DNA of 64,000 bases, from positions 62,001 through 126,000 of the forward strand of contig JAEUUZ010000003.1 in NCBI GenBank assembly GCA_016786765.1, read 5' to 3'. Numbering within the stretch: the stretch's first letter is position 1; each line of letters opens with the position of its first letter. Positions 45,488-53,115 of this stretch are shown here, piece by piece. A model generated the notes under the pieces. The model saw only the letters and a program-made list of their open reading frames with translations, was not told the origin of the DNA and did no database searches. The position numbers were made by a program, and so were the translations under genes. The DNA is from Chitinophagales bacterium. Lineage in GTDB: Bacteria; Bacteroidota; Bacteroidia; Chitinophagales; LD1.

Positions 45488-46510
45488 CTATTCTTTTAGC
45501 TTAATTTTTTGACCAATAGCTAAGTTCTCAGTCGTCAGTCTGTTTATGTTTTTAATTTCCGCAATCGTCATGTTGTGCTCTTTGGCAATTGTGTATAGCG
45601 ACTCTCCCTTCTTAACAATATGATAAGCTGTTTTGTTCATTGGGGCAGAGGTTTCGCACAAAGCAATAGTTTCGTCTTTGATTAACAAACGATCTTCTTT
45701 ATCTCCATTATAGCGTAAGAGTGCCGCCAATTGTACACCTAATTTTTGTGAAAGCAAACGGTATGTGATTGTTTCAGTAACTGTATAGGAACAATTATTG
45801 CCTTTTGTTCTTTTCGGTTCGATGAATAAAACATCTCCTTTTTTAAAAGAAAGCCGCACATCTGCATCATTAAAAAGATAAAGATTAGATGTGCTTATCC
45901 CACAACAATTACAAAAGTTTTCAATGGGCAAACTATCGTTGTAAATAATAGCTCTAGTTCCATTAATTATACATTGTGTTCCACATGGAACAGCGTTGCT
46001 CAAAGCCGTTAGTGTGTCTAGCTGAAACAATTTATATCGTTCTATTATTCCGATTAATACTTCCGGGTATTTTGGATTTGTTGCATAGCCGGCTTTTTTT
46101 AAACCGTATGCCCAACTGCTATAATCCGTTTTTGATAAATTGAATAAGGGTTTATACCAACCCCGAGAAAGCAGAAATTGAGAGTGATCTCTATACGACT
46201 CTTCCGGGTTTTCATAAACTCTAAAACACTCTTGCGGTGCATCGTCATCATGATGATATCCATTGCCTTTCCAATCTTTATGACATTTTATACCAAAATG
46301 ATTATTTGAGTTTACAGCTAATTTTGATTTACCTGCTGTGGACTCATGAATTCCTTGAGCAATGGTAATACTTGCAGGTATACCAAACTTTACCATTTCT
46401 TCAATAGCAATAGCTTTATATTTTTCTATATATGCACGAATGTCTTCATCGCGCTGTGCATATATAAACTGCGGTAATACTAAAAGAAGGAATAGATAAT
46501 ATTTTTTCAC
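45488..46510 (-). CDS. Glucosaminidase domain protein with C-terminal LysM
   Basis: Exported peptidoglycan hydrolase of about 340 aa. A signal peptide (YLFLLLVLPQFIYAQ) leads to a mannosyl-glycoprotein endo-beta-N-acetylglucosaminidase domain (about 20-170) with the catalytic Glu in AQGIHESTAGKS and NNHFGIKCH; the C-terminus (about 295-340) is a LysM repeat (HIVKKGESLYTIAKEHNMT). A middle region resembles a degenerate second LysM. The GTG at 46510 begins right after the preceding gene's stop (46515) and directly precedes the signal peptide, so it is preferred to upstream in-frame starts. Confidence 0.88.
   Translation of the reverse strand: MKKYYLFLLLVLPQFIYAQRDEDIRAYIEKYKAIAIEEMVKFGIPASITIAQGIHESTAGKSKLAVNSNNHFGIKCHKDWKGNGYHHDDDAPQECFRVYENPEESYRDHSQFLLSRGWYKPLFNLSKTDYSSWAYGLKKAGYATNPKYPEVLIGIIERYKLFQLDTLTALSNAVPCGTQCIINGTRAIIYNDSLPIENFCNCCGISTSNLYLFNDADVRLSFKKGDVLFIEPKRTKGNNCSYTVTETITYRLLSQKLGVQLAALLRYNGDKEDRLLIKDETIALCETSAPMNKTAYHIVKKGESLYTIAKEHNMTIAEIKNINRLTTENLAIGQKIKLKE
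45977..45992. promoter_or_regulatory. parS-like palindrome 4 (in the glucosaminidase gene)
   Basis: TGTTCCACATGGAACA, 15 of 16 to TGTTCCACGTGGAACA; both half-sites are perfect. Confidence 0.5.
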
Positions 46511-46514
46511 CAAT

Positions 46515-47144
46515 TTATTTTTTTCGTGCAATTGAAATTCCATCTCGAATCGGAAGTATGACAACTTCAAGCTCCGGATGGTTTAAAACGGCTATATTAA
46601 AGTTATGGATGGCTAGCGTGTCGCTATCCATTATTGCAGCGGCTACTTTCCCTTTCCATAACACATTGTCTGTTATTAACAGCGCACCGGAATTCATTTT
46701 TGGAATAAGAATGTTTAAATAATCAATGTATTTCTTCTTATCTGCATCTAAGAATATTAAATCGAAACTATCAGAAATTGTGGGAATCACTGAAATGGCA
46801 TTACCTATTATATATTCAGTTCTACGTGAAACATTGGCTTTTTCAAAAAAAGATTTTACATGCTCTTCCAATTCACTATTTATATCGATAGTATATAATT
46901 TTCCGCTTTCTTGTAATCCGGAGTGTAGACAAATTGTTGCATATCCTGTAAATGTTCCAACTTCTAATATTACACGGGGCTGTTTAATTTTCGAAATCAT
47001 TGAAAGTATTTGTCCTTGCAACTTTCCACTTATCATGTGGGGCATCTGTACTTTCAAATAAGTAAATCGCTCTACTTCGTCCAATACACTTTGTAAGGGA
47101 GAAGACTGTGCTATGCAATAATTTTCAATATCTGGATTATTCAT
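46515..47144 (-). CDS. SAM-dependent O-methyltransferase (caffeoyl-CoA / TrmR-like family)
   Basis: Class I methyltransferase of 209 aa. SAM-binding motif ILEVGTFTGYATICL, acidic loop YTIDINSE, metal-binding DLIFLDADKKKY and ITDNVLWKGKV match the cation-dependent O-methyltransferase family, in which bacterial members methylate small catechols or tRNA (TrmR). Overlaps the gamma-carbonic-anhydrase gene by 8 bp. Contains a parS-like site. Confidence 0.92.
   Translation of the reverse strand: MNNPDIENYCIAQSSPLQSVLDEVERFTYLKVQMPHMISGKLQGQILSMISKIKQPRVILEVGTFTGYATICLHSGLQESGKLYTIDINSELEEHVKSFFEKANVSRRTEYIIGNAISVIPTISDSFDLIFLDADKKKYIDYLNILIPKMNSGALLITDNVLWKGKVAAAIMDSDTLAIHNFNIAVLNHPELEVVILPIRDGISIARKK
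46818..46833. promoter_or_regulatory. parS-like palindrome 5 (in the O-methyltransferase gene)
   Basis: AGTTCTACGTGAAACA, 13 of 16 to TGTTCCACGTGGAACA; its right half GTGAAACA is the canonical parS form. Confidence 0.35.
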
Positions 47145-47658
47145 TCTCTTTAAACCAACTTGCGTACATCACATAATTATTTCCTATTCGCTCAATCAAA
47201 TGCTTAAAGTTTTTTTCATCCATTTCCTTTATTTTTTTTGCAGGCACACCCGCATATATGGAATTACTCTCTAATACCATATTCTCGGTAACTACACTTC
47301 CTGCACCAATAATTACATTTTTATTCACTACAACATTATCCATTACAATTGCGCCCATACCAATTAATACGTTGTCGTGTATAGTACACCCATGAACAAT
47401 TGCCCTATGCCCAATCGAAACAAAGTTTCCGATGTTAAGCGGTGCTGTTTGGTAGGTGCAGTGTAATACAGCCGCATCTTGTATGTTTACCTTGTTTCCG
47501 ATGTTTATGTAATGTACATCACCTCTAACAATAGCGTTAAACCAAACACTACAGTCGTCTCCCATTGTAACCTCTCCAACAACGGTTGCGTTTTCTGCAA
47601 GAAAACAGTTTGCTCCAAAGACCGGACTTTTTCCTCTTACCTTTTTAATTAGTGCCAT
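47137..47658 (-). CDS. Gamma-carbonic anhydrase family protein
   Basis: Trimeric left-handed beta-helix protein of 173 aa built from hexapeptide repeats. Family hallmarks: SVWFNAIVRGDVHYINIG, and the zinc His in DAAVLHCT, SIGHRAIVHGCTI. Homologues show carbonic anhydrase or carnitine-related acyl activities, or none. Overlaps the O-methyltransferase by 8 bp and is one base from the lipoprotein gene upstream; all belong to one minus-strand run. Confidence 0.93.
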   Translation of the reverse strand: MALIKKVRGKSPVFGANCFLAENATVVGEVTMGDDCSVWFNAIVRGDVHYINIGNKVNIQDAAVLHCTYQTAPLNIGNFVSIGHRAIVHGCTIHDNVLIGMGAIVMDNVVVNKNVIIGAGSVVTENMVLESNSIYAGVPAKKIKEMDEKNFKHLIERIGNNYVMYASWFKENE

Positions 47659-49302
47659 TTATCTGCTATTGGTGAAGTTTTTCTTTTCTTTTGCTGTTGA
47701 CAGTTTTTCAGTATTGTTTTTAGGGTTTATTTCTGCTTCAATATCCCATCCGCTTTTAATACTTACGGTCGACTTAAGTACTACCTTTTTTTCCGGTTGA
47801 ATTTTTTGCTCAAAATTTCCGCTGTCCCAGTAACCGTTTTTGTTATCATCAAAAGTTCCTACAATACTATAGTTACCGGCCGCAATACCATCAAATCTTA
47901 TTTGTTTTTGCAAAGGAGATAAATATTTTTTTGCTACAGTTTCGTCTTTTTCGTTTTTGATTTCAATAATTAGAAAGCTGCTATCAGTCTCACTAAGCTT
48001 GAGTATTAAATTTCCGGTTTCCATTTCTTTCGGGCATGAAAAAGAAAACGATTCTCCTTTTGAGTAATGGCCAAATATGTCTTTAATGCATGAGTCTCCC
48101 AATAGGACGATATACTTACTTCCTGTTTTTTTCACAAAAGAAAAGTGTATACGATTCTCCTCAAATTTTAGGAAAGAAGCTCTTGTCTCTATTGTTTTTG
48201 TTGAGTCTTCGGTAATCGATATTTTTGTCGGGTCAATTTTTTCAATCGGGTTACTTAGTGTAACGATAAATAATGATTGTGGTGCAATACCTATGATACC
48301 TCTCCCCTTTTTAAAACTTAGCGAATCTTTATTGCTTTGGTTTTTAATCTTTAATAGTGTTGTACTATCGTTAATTACCAGTCCTAAATCTATGCTATCC
48401 GGACTAGCATTTTTATACCAGTAAAATAACGTGTCTCTTGTTTCGTTTAGTGTGGCAAACTCTATATCATTTTTGGGCGAAGCGGTTACGCTTACTTTTT
48501 CTATGGGATGCGAGAAAGCTACATCTAATTTATTTCCACGTGGAACGTAGCTTTCAACAATTTTACCTTTTGGCGAAGGAAACAAATTCAATTTTAGATT
48601 ATTGATTGTGTCTTGTAGAAAAATAATGGAATCTAAAAACCCACTAATTCCATCACCTCGATCAAATAACCGATTCATGTTTTTGTCTTCAAATGCAGCA
48701 ACAATATACCGTCCCTTCTTAATGTTTCTTAAACTAAAAAGCCCTTCTTTGTTGGTGTTTGTAAAATAGAAGGGTTTGCTGTAGTCGGTGTTTTCCGGAT
48801 ACAAACCCACCATTACGTTTTCAACGGGCTTCATATCGTTTAGAGAAATACTTGAGCCACTTAAAACACAAACGTCTAAACTATCACCTGTTGAAAAACA
48901 GAAACTGAAATCTTGAATGGGATTTCCTTCGTTAATGTCCTTTATGGTGTTGCCAAACATTATACTGTAGGTAATGTTACTGTCAAGTGATTTTGGAAGA
49001 TCAACAAAAATCTTTTTCCCCTCCACAAAGAATTTAGCTGCCGGTTTCATTTCCGGAGTTACTTGGATCTGAGCAACATTTAAACTGTAATTCACAAACT
49101 CATCAAACTTCAGCACTATTTTTTTTGCCCTAAAATTTCTTGTTTCATTCGCGGGATAACTAGCTACAAGTTTCGGAGGAGTTGTATCTTTTGTTCCTCC
49201 TGTAGGTGCAATCTCATTTGCACAATTCGACAAGAAAAGCAATAGAAAAAAAGTAATGGACGAAAGAAAATATTTCACTATGTGCAAACGTACTTTTTTC
49301 AT
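47659..49302 (-). CDS. Ig-like domain lipoprotein (SbsA/Big_5-type)
   Basis: Envelope lipoprotein of 547 aa (lipobox FLSNC). After APTGGTKDTTPPKLVASYPA comes a bacterial Ig-like domain (about 35-135; KIVLKFDEFVN, FSFCFSTGD), then a carboxypeptidase-regulatory-like segment (GLFSLRNIKKGRYIVAAFED) and repeats of similar strands with Asp-rich loops (DKNMNRLFD, DDNKNGYWD) that may bind calcium. A common Bacteroidota protein of unknown role. Contains a parS-like site at 48532-48547. Confidence 0.88.
   Translation of the reverse strand: MKKVRLHIVKYFLSSITFFLLLFLSNCANEIAPTGGTKDTTPPKLVASYPANETRNFRAKKIVLKFDEFVNYSLNVAQIQVTPEMKPAAKFFVEGKKIFVDLPKSLDSNITYSIMFGNTIKDINEGNPIQDFSFCFSTGDSLDVCVLSGSSISLNDMKPVENVMVGLYPENTDYSKPFYFTNTNKEGLFSLRNIKKGRYIVAAFEDKNMNRLFDRGDGISGFLDSIIFLQDTINNLKLNLFPSPKGKIVESYVPRGNKLDVAFSHPIEKVSVTASPKNDIEFATLNETRDTLFYWYKNASPDSIDLGLVINDSTTLLKIKNQSNKDSLSFKKGRGIIGIAPQSLFIVTLSNPIEKIDPTKISITEDSTKTIETRASFLKFEENRIHFSFVKKTGSKYIVLLGDSCIKDIFGHYSKGESFSFSCPKEMETGNLILKLSETDSSFLIIEIKNEKDETVAKKYLSPLQKQIRFDGIAAGNYSIVGTFDDNKNGYWDSGNFEQKIQPEKKVVLKSTVSIKSGWDIEAEINPKNNTEKLSTAKEKKNFTNSR
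48532..48547. promoter_or_regulatory. parS-like palindrome 6 (in the Ig-like lipoprotein gene)
   Basis: ATTTCCACGTGGAACG; the central 12 bases TTCCACGTGGAA form a perfect palindrome. Confidence 0.5.
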
Positions 49303-49307
49303 TGATA

Positions 49308-51173
49308 TTATAATCTACCCAAACGAACCATTAACACTTGCACATCTGCCGGAGAAACGCCACTTATTCTACTCGCTTGACCCAAAGTTTCCGGTCTTAG
49401 TTTAGCCAATTTTTGTCGAGCTTCGATAGATAAAGATTTAAGATCGCTATAGTCAAAATCAGGATTAAGGCGAATGTCTTCTAATCGTAACATCTTATCG
49501 GCTAGCTCTACCTCTTTCTGTATATAGCTTTCATACTTCATTTCTATTTCAGCCGATTCAAATATTTCATTATCAAACTGTTGTCTCATTTCGTGAAGCG
49601 GCAAAACCCCCTTCTCCAACAAGGCTATATCTACATTCGGACGAGCCAAAACTTTCTCTAGTTTCAACTTTTGTTTTAATTCTGCACTATTCACGGAGGC
49701 TAAAACACCGTTCAGTTCTTCTGGAGAAACGCTATACTCTTTGAAGAATTTTTTCAATTCATTCATTCCCGCTACTTTTTGATCCAGTCGCTTTAATCTA
49801 TCTTCTTCTGCTAAGCCAAGCTTATGGCTTTTTTCGGTTAAACGTATATCTGCATTATCTTGGCGAAGTAATATTCTGTACTCCGCTCGAGAGGTAAACA
49901 TACGATAAGGCTCTTCAGTTCCTTTTGTTATAAGATCATCAATCAATACACCGATATAGGCCTCGTTTCTTTGTAAGGTGAAGGCCTCTTTGTGCTTCGC
50001 ATTTTGATGTGCATTGATTCCTGCCATTAACCCCTGACAAGCAGCCTCCTCATATCCTGTTGTTCCGTTGATCTGACCTGCAAAGAAAAGGTTCTTTATC
50101 AGCTTTGTTTCGAGCGTGTTTTTTAATTGCGTAGGCGGAAAATAGTCGTATTCTATGGCATAACCCGGACGAAACATTTTCATGTTTTCAAAGCCCGGAA
50201 CTGCCCTTAAAGCTCTATGCTGAATATCTTCAGGTAGTGAAGTGGAAAATCCGTTTACATATATCTCTACTGTGTTCCATCCCTCTGGCTCTATGAATAA
50301 TTGATGCGAATCCTTATCGGCAAAGCGATCAATTTTGTCTTCTACAGAAGGACAATACCTTGGCCCTAACCCTTTAATTCTCCCTGAAAACATAGGCGAC
50401 TTATCGAACCCTTCACGAAGAATATCGTGTACACCCTGATGTGTATGTGTAATCCAACAACAAAGTTGTTTTTCCGGCTTTGGAAGATTTTTGTACGAGA
50501 AACCAACAACATCTACATCCCCTTCCTGGCGTTCCATCTTTGTGTAGTCTAAACTTCTCCCGTCAATACGAGGAGGCGTTCCGGTTTTCATTCTACCGGC
50601 TTCAAACCCTAACGTTACAAGTTGCTCCGTTAGCCCATATGCCGCCTTTTCTCCTGCTCGTCCCCCACCAAAGTTTTTCTCACCAATATGTATTAATCCA
50701 TTTAAAAAGGTTCCATTGGTTAACACTACAGCTTTTGCTCTTATGTCTATACCCATGGAGGTTTTAACCCCAACAACTTGGTTGTTTTCAATCAAAAGGT
50801 TGGTTATCGTATCTTGCCAGAAATCCAAATTAGGCGTTTTTTCTAACATCGAGCGCCATTCCCCAGCAAACAACATACGGTCGTTTTGTGTTCTTGGGCT
50901 CCACATTGCTGGCCCTTTCGATCGATTCAGCATTCTAAACTGAACCATGCTTCTGTCCGAAACAATACCGGAATAGCCACCCATGGCGTCAATTTCTCTC
51001 ACAATTTGACCTTTTGCAATACCACCCATTGCCGGATTACAGCTCATTTGCCCTATGGTTTGCATATTCATGGTAATCAACAATGTGGAAGATCCCATAT
51101 TTGCTGCCGCTGCTGCTGCTTCACAACCCGCATGCCCCGCACCCACTACAATAACATCGTATTCTCTAAACAT
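49308..51173 (-). CDS. mnmG: tRNA uridine 5-carboxymethylaminomethyl modification enzyme MnmG (GidA)
   Basis: FAD-dependent enzyme that with MnmE modifies the tRNA wobble uridine (621 aa). FAD-binding VVGAGHAGCEAA at the N-terminus, CNPAMGGIAKG, MKTGTPPRIDGRSLD and the C-terminal FTSRAEYRILLRQDNAD are all intact. ATG 51173 (MFREYDVIVVG) is the correct start; the in-frame ATG at 51230 would translate the parS-like palindromes. In many bacteria this gene lies near oriC. mnmE is not in the window. Confidence 0.97.
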   Translation of the reverse strand: MFREYDVIVVGAGHAGCEAAAAAANMGSSTLLITMNMQTIGQMSCNPAMGGIAKGQIVREIDAMGGYSGIVSDRSMVQFRMLNRSKGPAMWSPRTQNDRMLFAGEWRSMLEKTPNLDFWQDTITNLLIENNQVVGVKTSMGIDIRAKAVVLTNGTFLNGLIHIGEKNFGGGRAGEKAAYGLTEQLVTLGFEAGRMKTGTPPRIDGRSLDYTKMERQEGDVDVVGFSYKNLPKPEKQLCCWITHTHQGVHDILREGFDKSPMFSGRIKGLGPRYCPSVEDKIDRFADKDSHQLFIEPEGWNTVEIYVNGFSTSLPEDIQHRALRAVPGFENMKMFRPGYAIEYDYFPPTQLKNTLETKLIKNLFFAGQINGTTGYEEAACQGLMAGINAHQNAKHKEAFTLQRNEAYIGVLIDDLITKGTEEPYRMFTSRAEYRILLRQDNADIRLTEKSHKLGLAEEDRLKRLDQKVAGMNELKKFFKEYSVSPEELNGVLASVNSAELKQKLKLEKVLARPNVDIALLEKGVLPLHEMRQQFDNEIFESAEIEMKYESYIQKEVELADKMLRLEDIRLNPDFDYSDLKSLSIEARQKLAKLRPETLGQASRISGVSPADVQVLMVRLGRL

Positions 51174-51204
51174 AGCGCAAAGGTAATCAAATACTTTTAT
51201 TGAG

Positions 51205-51220
51205 CGTTCCACGTGGAACG
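51205..51220. promoter_or_regulatory. parS-like palindrome 7, perfect 16-bp palindrome
   Basis: CGTTCCACGTGGAACG, fully self-complementary, with the complete core GTTCCACGTGGAAC. It lies in the mnmG/umuC intergenic region. Confidence 0.65.
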
Positions 51221-51230
51221 TTATGCGCAT

Positions 51231-51246
51231 AGTTCCACGTGGAACT
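51231..51246. promoter_or_regulatory. parS-like palindrome 8, perfect 16-bp palindrome
   Basis: AGTTCCACGTGGAACT, fully self-complementary, centred 26 bp from site 7. The pair fills the 87-bp mnmG-umuC gap. Confidence 0.65.
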
Positions 51247-51260
51247 ATGAAAGAGTGTCG

Positions 51261-52544
51261 TTATTTTGCCCTTTTTCCGATACGGGGAAGGTCTTTCCAC
51301 TTGGTGGTATATTCCGGAGAACGTTCTTCACAACGCGTTTTCCAATCTTGAGTCAGTCCTACAGAAGCAAACTTTACGGTATCGCGCCCCAGTTTTCGGT
51401 TTAGCATATCCATGGTTTTATTGAGTTTTACAACTTGTGGATTAGCTTCAACCGTGTCGAATAAATTTTTCTGAATGGCATTCTCGGGAACTAGCATAAA
51501 CAAACAAACGCCAGCCTTCTTGTACGCTACTCCGGACTGAAAGCCTTTTTCAGTAAGTTTTTGGGCTTCTAAAATAAGTTCATTTGTGTTTGCTGTTGCC
51601 GAAGAAAGGATAGAAAACTGCGTGTTTTTGTGATAAGGTATAGCATAATCGAACTTGTCGGAACGGAAAAATACTTGTATGGCCCCGGCAGCAGACTCTT
51701 GTAGACGAAGTTTTTCAGCTGCGCGTGCGGTATATGTGGCTATAGCCTCTTTTAAATCTGAAAGCGTGGTTACCGGTTTCCCAAAAGAGCGTGTACTGGC
51801 AATCATCTTTTTTATCTCAAGCCCCTCTCCTAATTCAATGCAGGGAATGCCGTTCAGTTCGTTGATTAGTCGAACGCCAACTACACCCCCAAGGTGTTTT
51901 TTTGCCCAAGCGGTATCCTTTTTCGAGAGTTTGAGGGCGGTATCTATACCCCAAAAGCGTAGTTTCTTGCTGTTATTTCGACCTACACCCCATATGTCTT
52001 CAATAGCAGTGTTGTCAAGCGCTTCGTTAATTTCGTCTACATCGCTGAGGATGAATACGCCATTGTGCTTTGCCTTTTGCTTTTTACAGATACGATTAGC
52101 TACTTTTGCGAGCGTTTTTGTTGCCGCAATACCAATGGAAACCGGTATTCCCGTCCATTGAAATACGGTGTCTTTTACCGTAGTTGCGTAATTTTTAAGG
52201 CAATTTGTAGGAATACTTTGCAGGTCTAAAAAGGCTTCATCTACAGAATATACTTCTATTTCTGGGTTGAAATAGAGCAAGGTTTCCATAACGCGTCTTG
52301 AAAGATCTCCATAAAGCGCATAATTGGAAGAGCAAACGGTGATGTTTTTGGCTTTAATTTCATCTTTCGCTTTAAAAAACGGGCCGCCCATAACTATTCC
52401 AAGTCGTTTAGCTTCATCATTTCGCGCAATAATACAGCCATCGTTATTCGACAAAACAACAATAGGTTTTCCTTTCCAATCGGGTCGGAAAACCTGTTCG
52501 CAGGAAGCGTAAAAACTGTTGCAGTCAACAATGGCTTTCATCAA
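51261..52544 (-). CDS. umuC: Y-family DNA polymerase, UmuC-like (Pol V catalytic subunit)
   Basis: Error-prone translesion polymerase of 427 aa. Palm motifs VDCNSFYASCEQVF (first Asp) and VYSVDEAFLDL (catalytic Asp-Glu) are intact; IEDIWGVGRNNSKKLRFWG is the helix-hairpin-helix thumb and the C-terminus contains the UmuC-specific DUF4113-like segment (FASVGLTQDWKTRCEERSP). Its start overlaps the umuD-like stop by four bases, so the two are translationally coupled, as in the umuDC/SOS mutagenesis system. Confidence 0.94.
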   Translation of the reverse strand: MMKAIVDCNSFYASCEQVFRPDWKGKPIVVLSNNDGCIIARNDEAKRLGIVMGGPFFKAKDEIKAKNITVCSSNYALYGDLSRRVMETLLYFNPEIEVYSVDEAFLDLQSIPTNCLKNYATTVKDTVFQWTGIPVSIGIAATKTLAKVANRICKKQKAKHNGVFILSDVDEINEALDNTAIEDIWGVGRNNSKKLRFWGIDTALKLSKKDTAWAKKHLGGVVGVRLINELNGIPCIELGEGLEIKKMIASTRSFGKPVTTLSDLKEAIATYTARAAEKLRLQESAAGAIQVFFRSDKFDYAIPYHKNTQFSILSSATANTNELILEAQKLTEKGFQSGVAYKKAGVCLFMLVPENAIQKNLFDTVEANPQVVKLNKTMDMLNRKLGRDTVKFASVGLTQDWKTRCEERSPEYTTKWKDLPRIGKRAK

Positions 52545-52978
52545 AAAGTGTTTGCGCCAGCCAAAACATCATGAATAACAAATGTAACAACCCCCCAATG
52601 TTCAAAAACAATCGGTTTTTTCGCTTTCTGCTGCAAATAGAAAAGAGAAATGTTGTTCCCGAGCTTCACAAAGCGATCCAAAACAAATTCATTTTCATAA
52701 CAAGCCACCACAATGCAACTATGAAAAGGCGAAATCGAACGATCAATCACCAACAAATCGTTTTTCAAAACATTTAAGAATTTGAAATCGTCATTTTCAA
52801 CTTTCATAAAAAAAGTAGAAGGCGTATTTTTTACCATCAGTTCATGTAAATTCAAAATTTTGTCGGAATAATCATCTGATGCGGCCGGAAATCCACTCGG
52901 AATTAACCGTGAATCGCGCTTTTTTGTTAAAAACAAGCTGGATTTAGATACAGATTGAAATGATATAGGCAATTCCAT
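52541..52978 (-). CDS. UmuD-like protein lacking the Ser-Lys autocleavage dyad
   Basis: LexA/UmuD-fold protein of 145 aa, partner of the downstream UmuC. The fold is recognisable from SGFPAASDDYSDK, LNLHELMVKNTPSTFFMKV, LKNDLLVIDRSISP and VTFVIHDVLAG. Aligned by eye to E. coli UmuD, the nucleophile Ser60 (GDSM) falls on Asp64 (NDDF), the base Lys97 falls on Asp101 (FVLDRF), and the cleavage bond Cys-Gly is Ser28-Gly29. It should therefore not self-cleave in the usual way and may act permanently as a UmuC cofactor. ATGA overlap with umuC. Confidence 0.85.
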   Translation of the reverse strand: MELPISFQSVSKSSLFLTKKRDSRLIPSGFPAASDDYSDKILNLHELMVKNTPSTFFMKVENDDFKFLNVLKNDLLVIDRSISPFHSCIVVACYENEFVLDRFVKLGNNISLFYLQQKAKKPIVFEHWGVVTFVIHDVLAGANTF

Positions 52979-53079
52979 TGCTATTTAATTTAGTTTTGCT
53001 AAAATAAATAGTTTTGTCGAAAAAAAGGCATTTAAATCAATAAAAAAAGAATACTGTCGGTAAAAACGAGCTAAATGGC

Positions 53080-53087
53080 TATTTTTG
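53080..53087 (+). promoter_or_regulatory. -7 box in front of the interrupted methyltransferase gene
   Basis: Perfect TAnnTTTG (TATTTTTG), 28 bases before the ATG at 53116. It supports that ATG, rather than an internal TTG, as the original start. Confidence 0.5.
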
Positions 53088-53115
53088 TGAACTAAAATTA
53101 CCCAAATTCTAAAAT

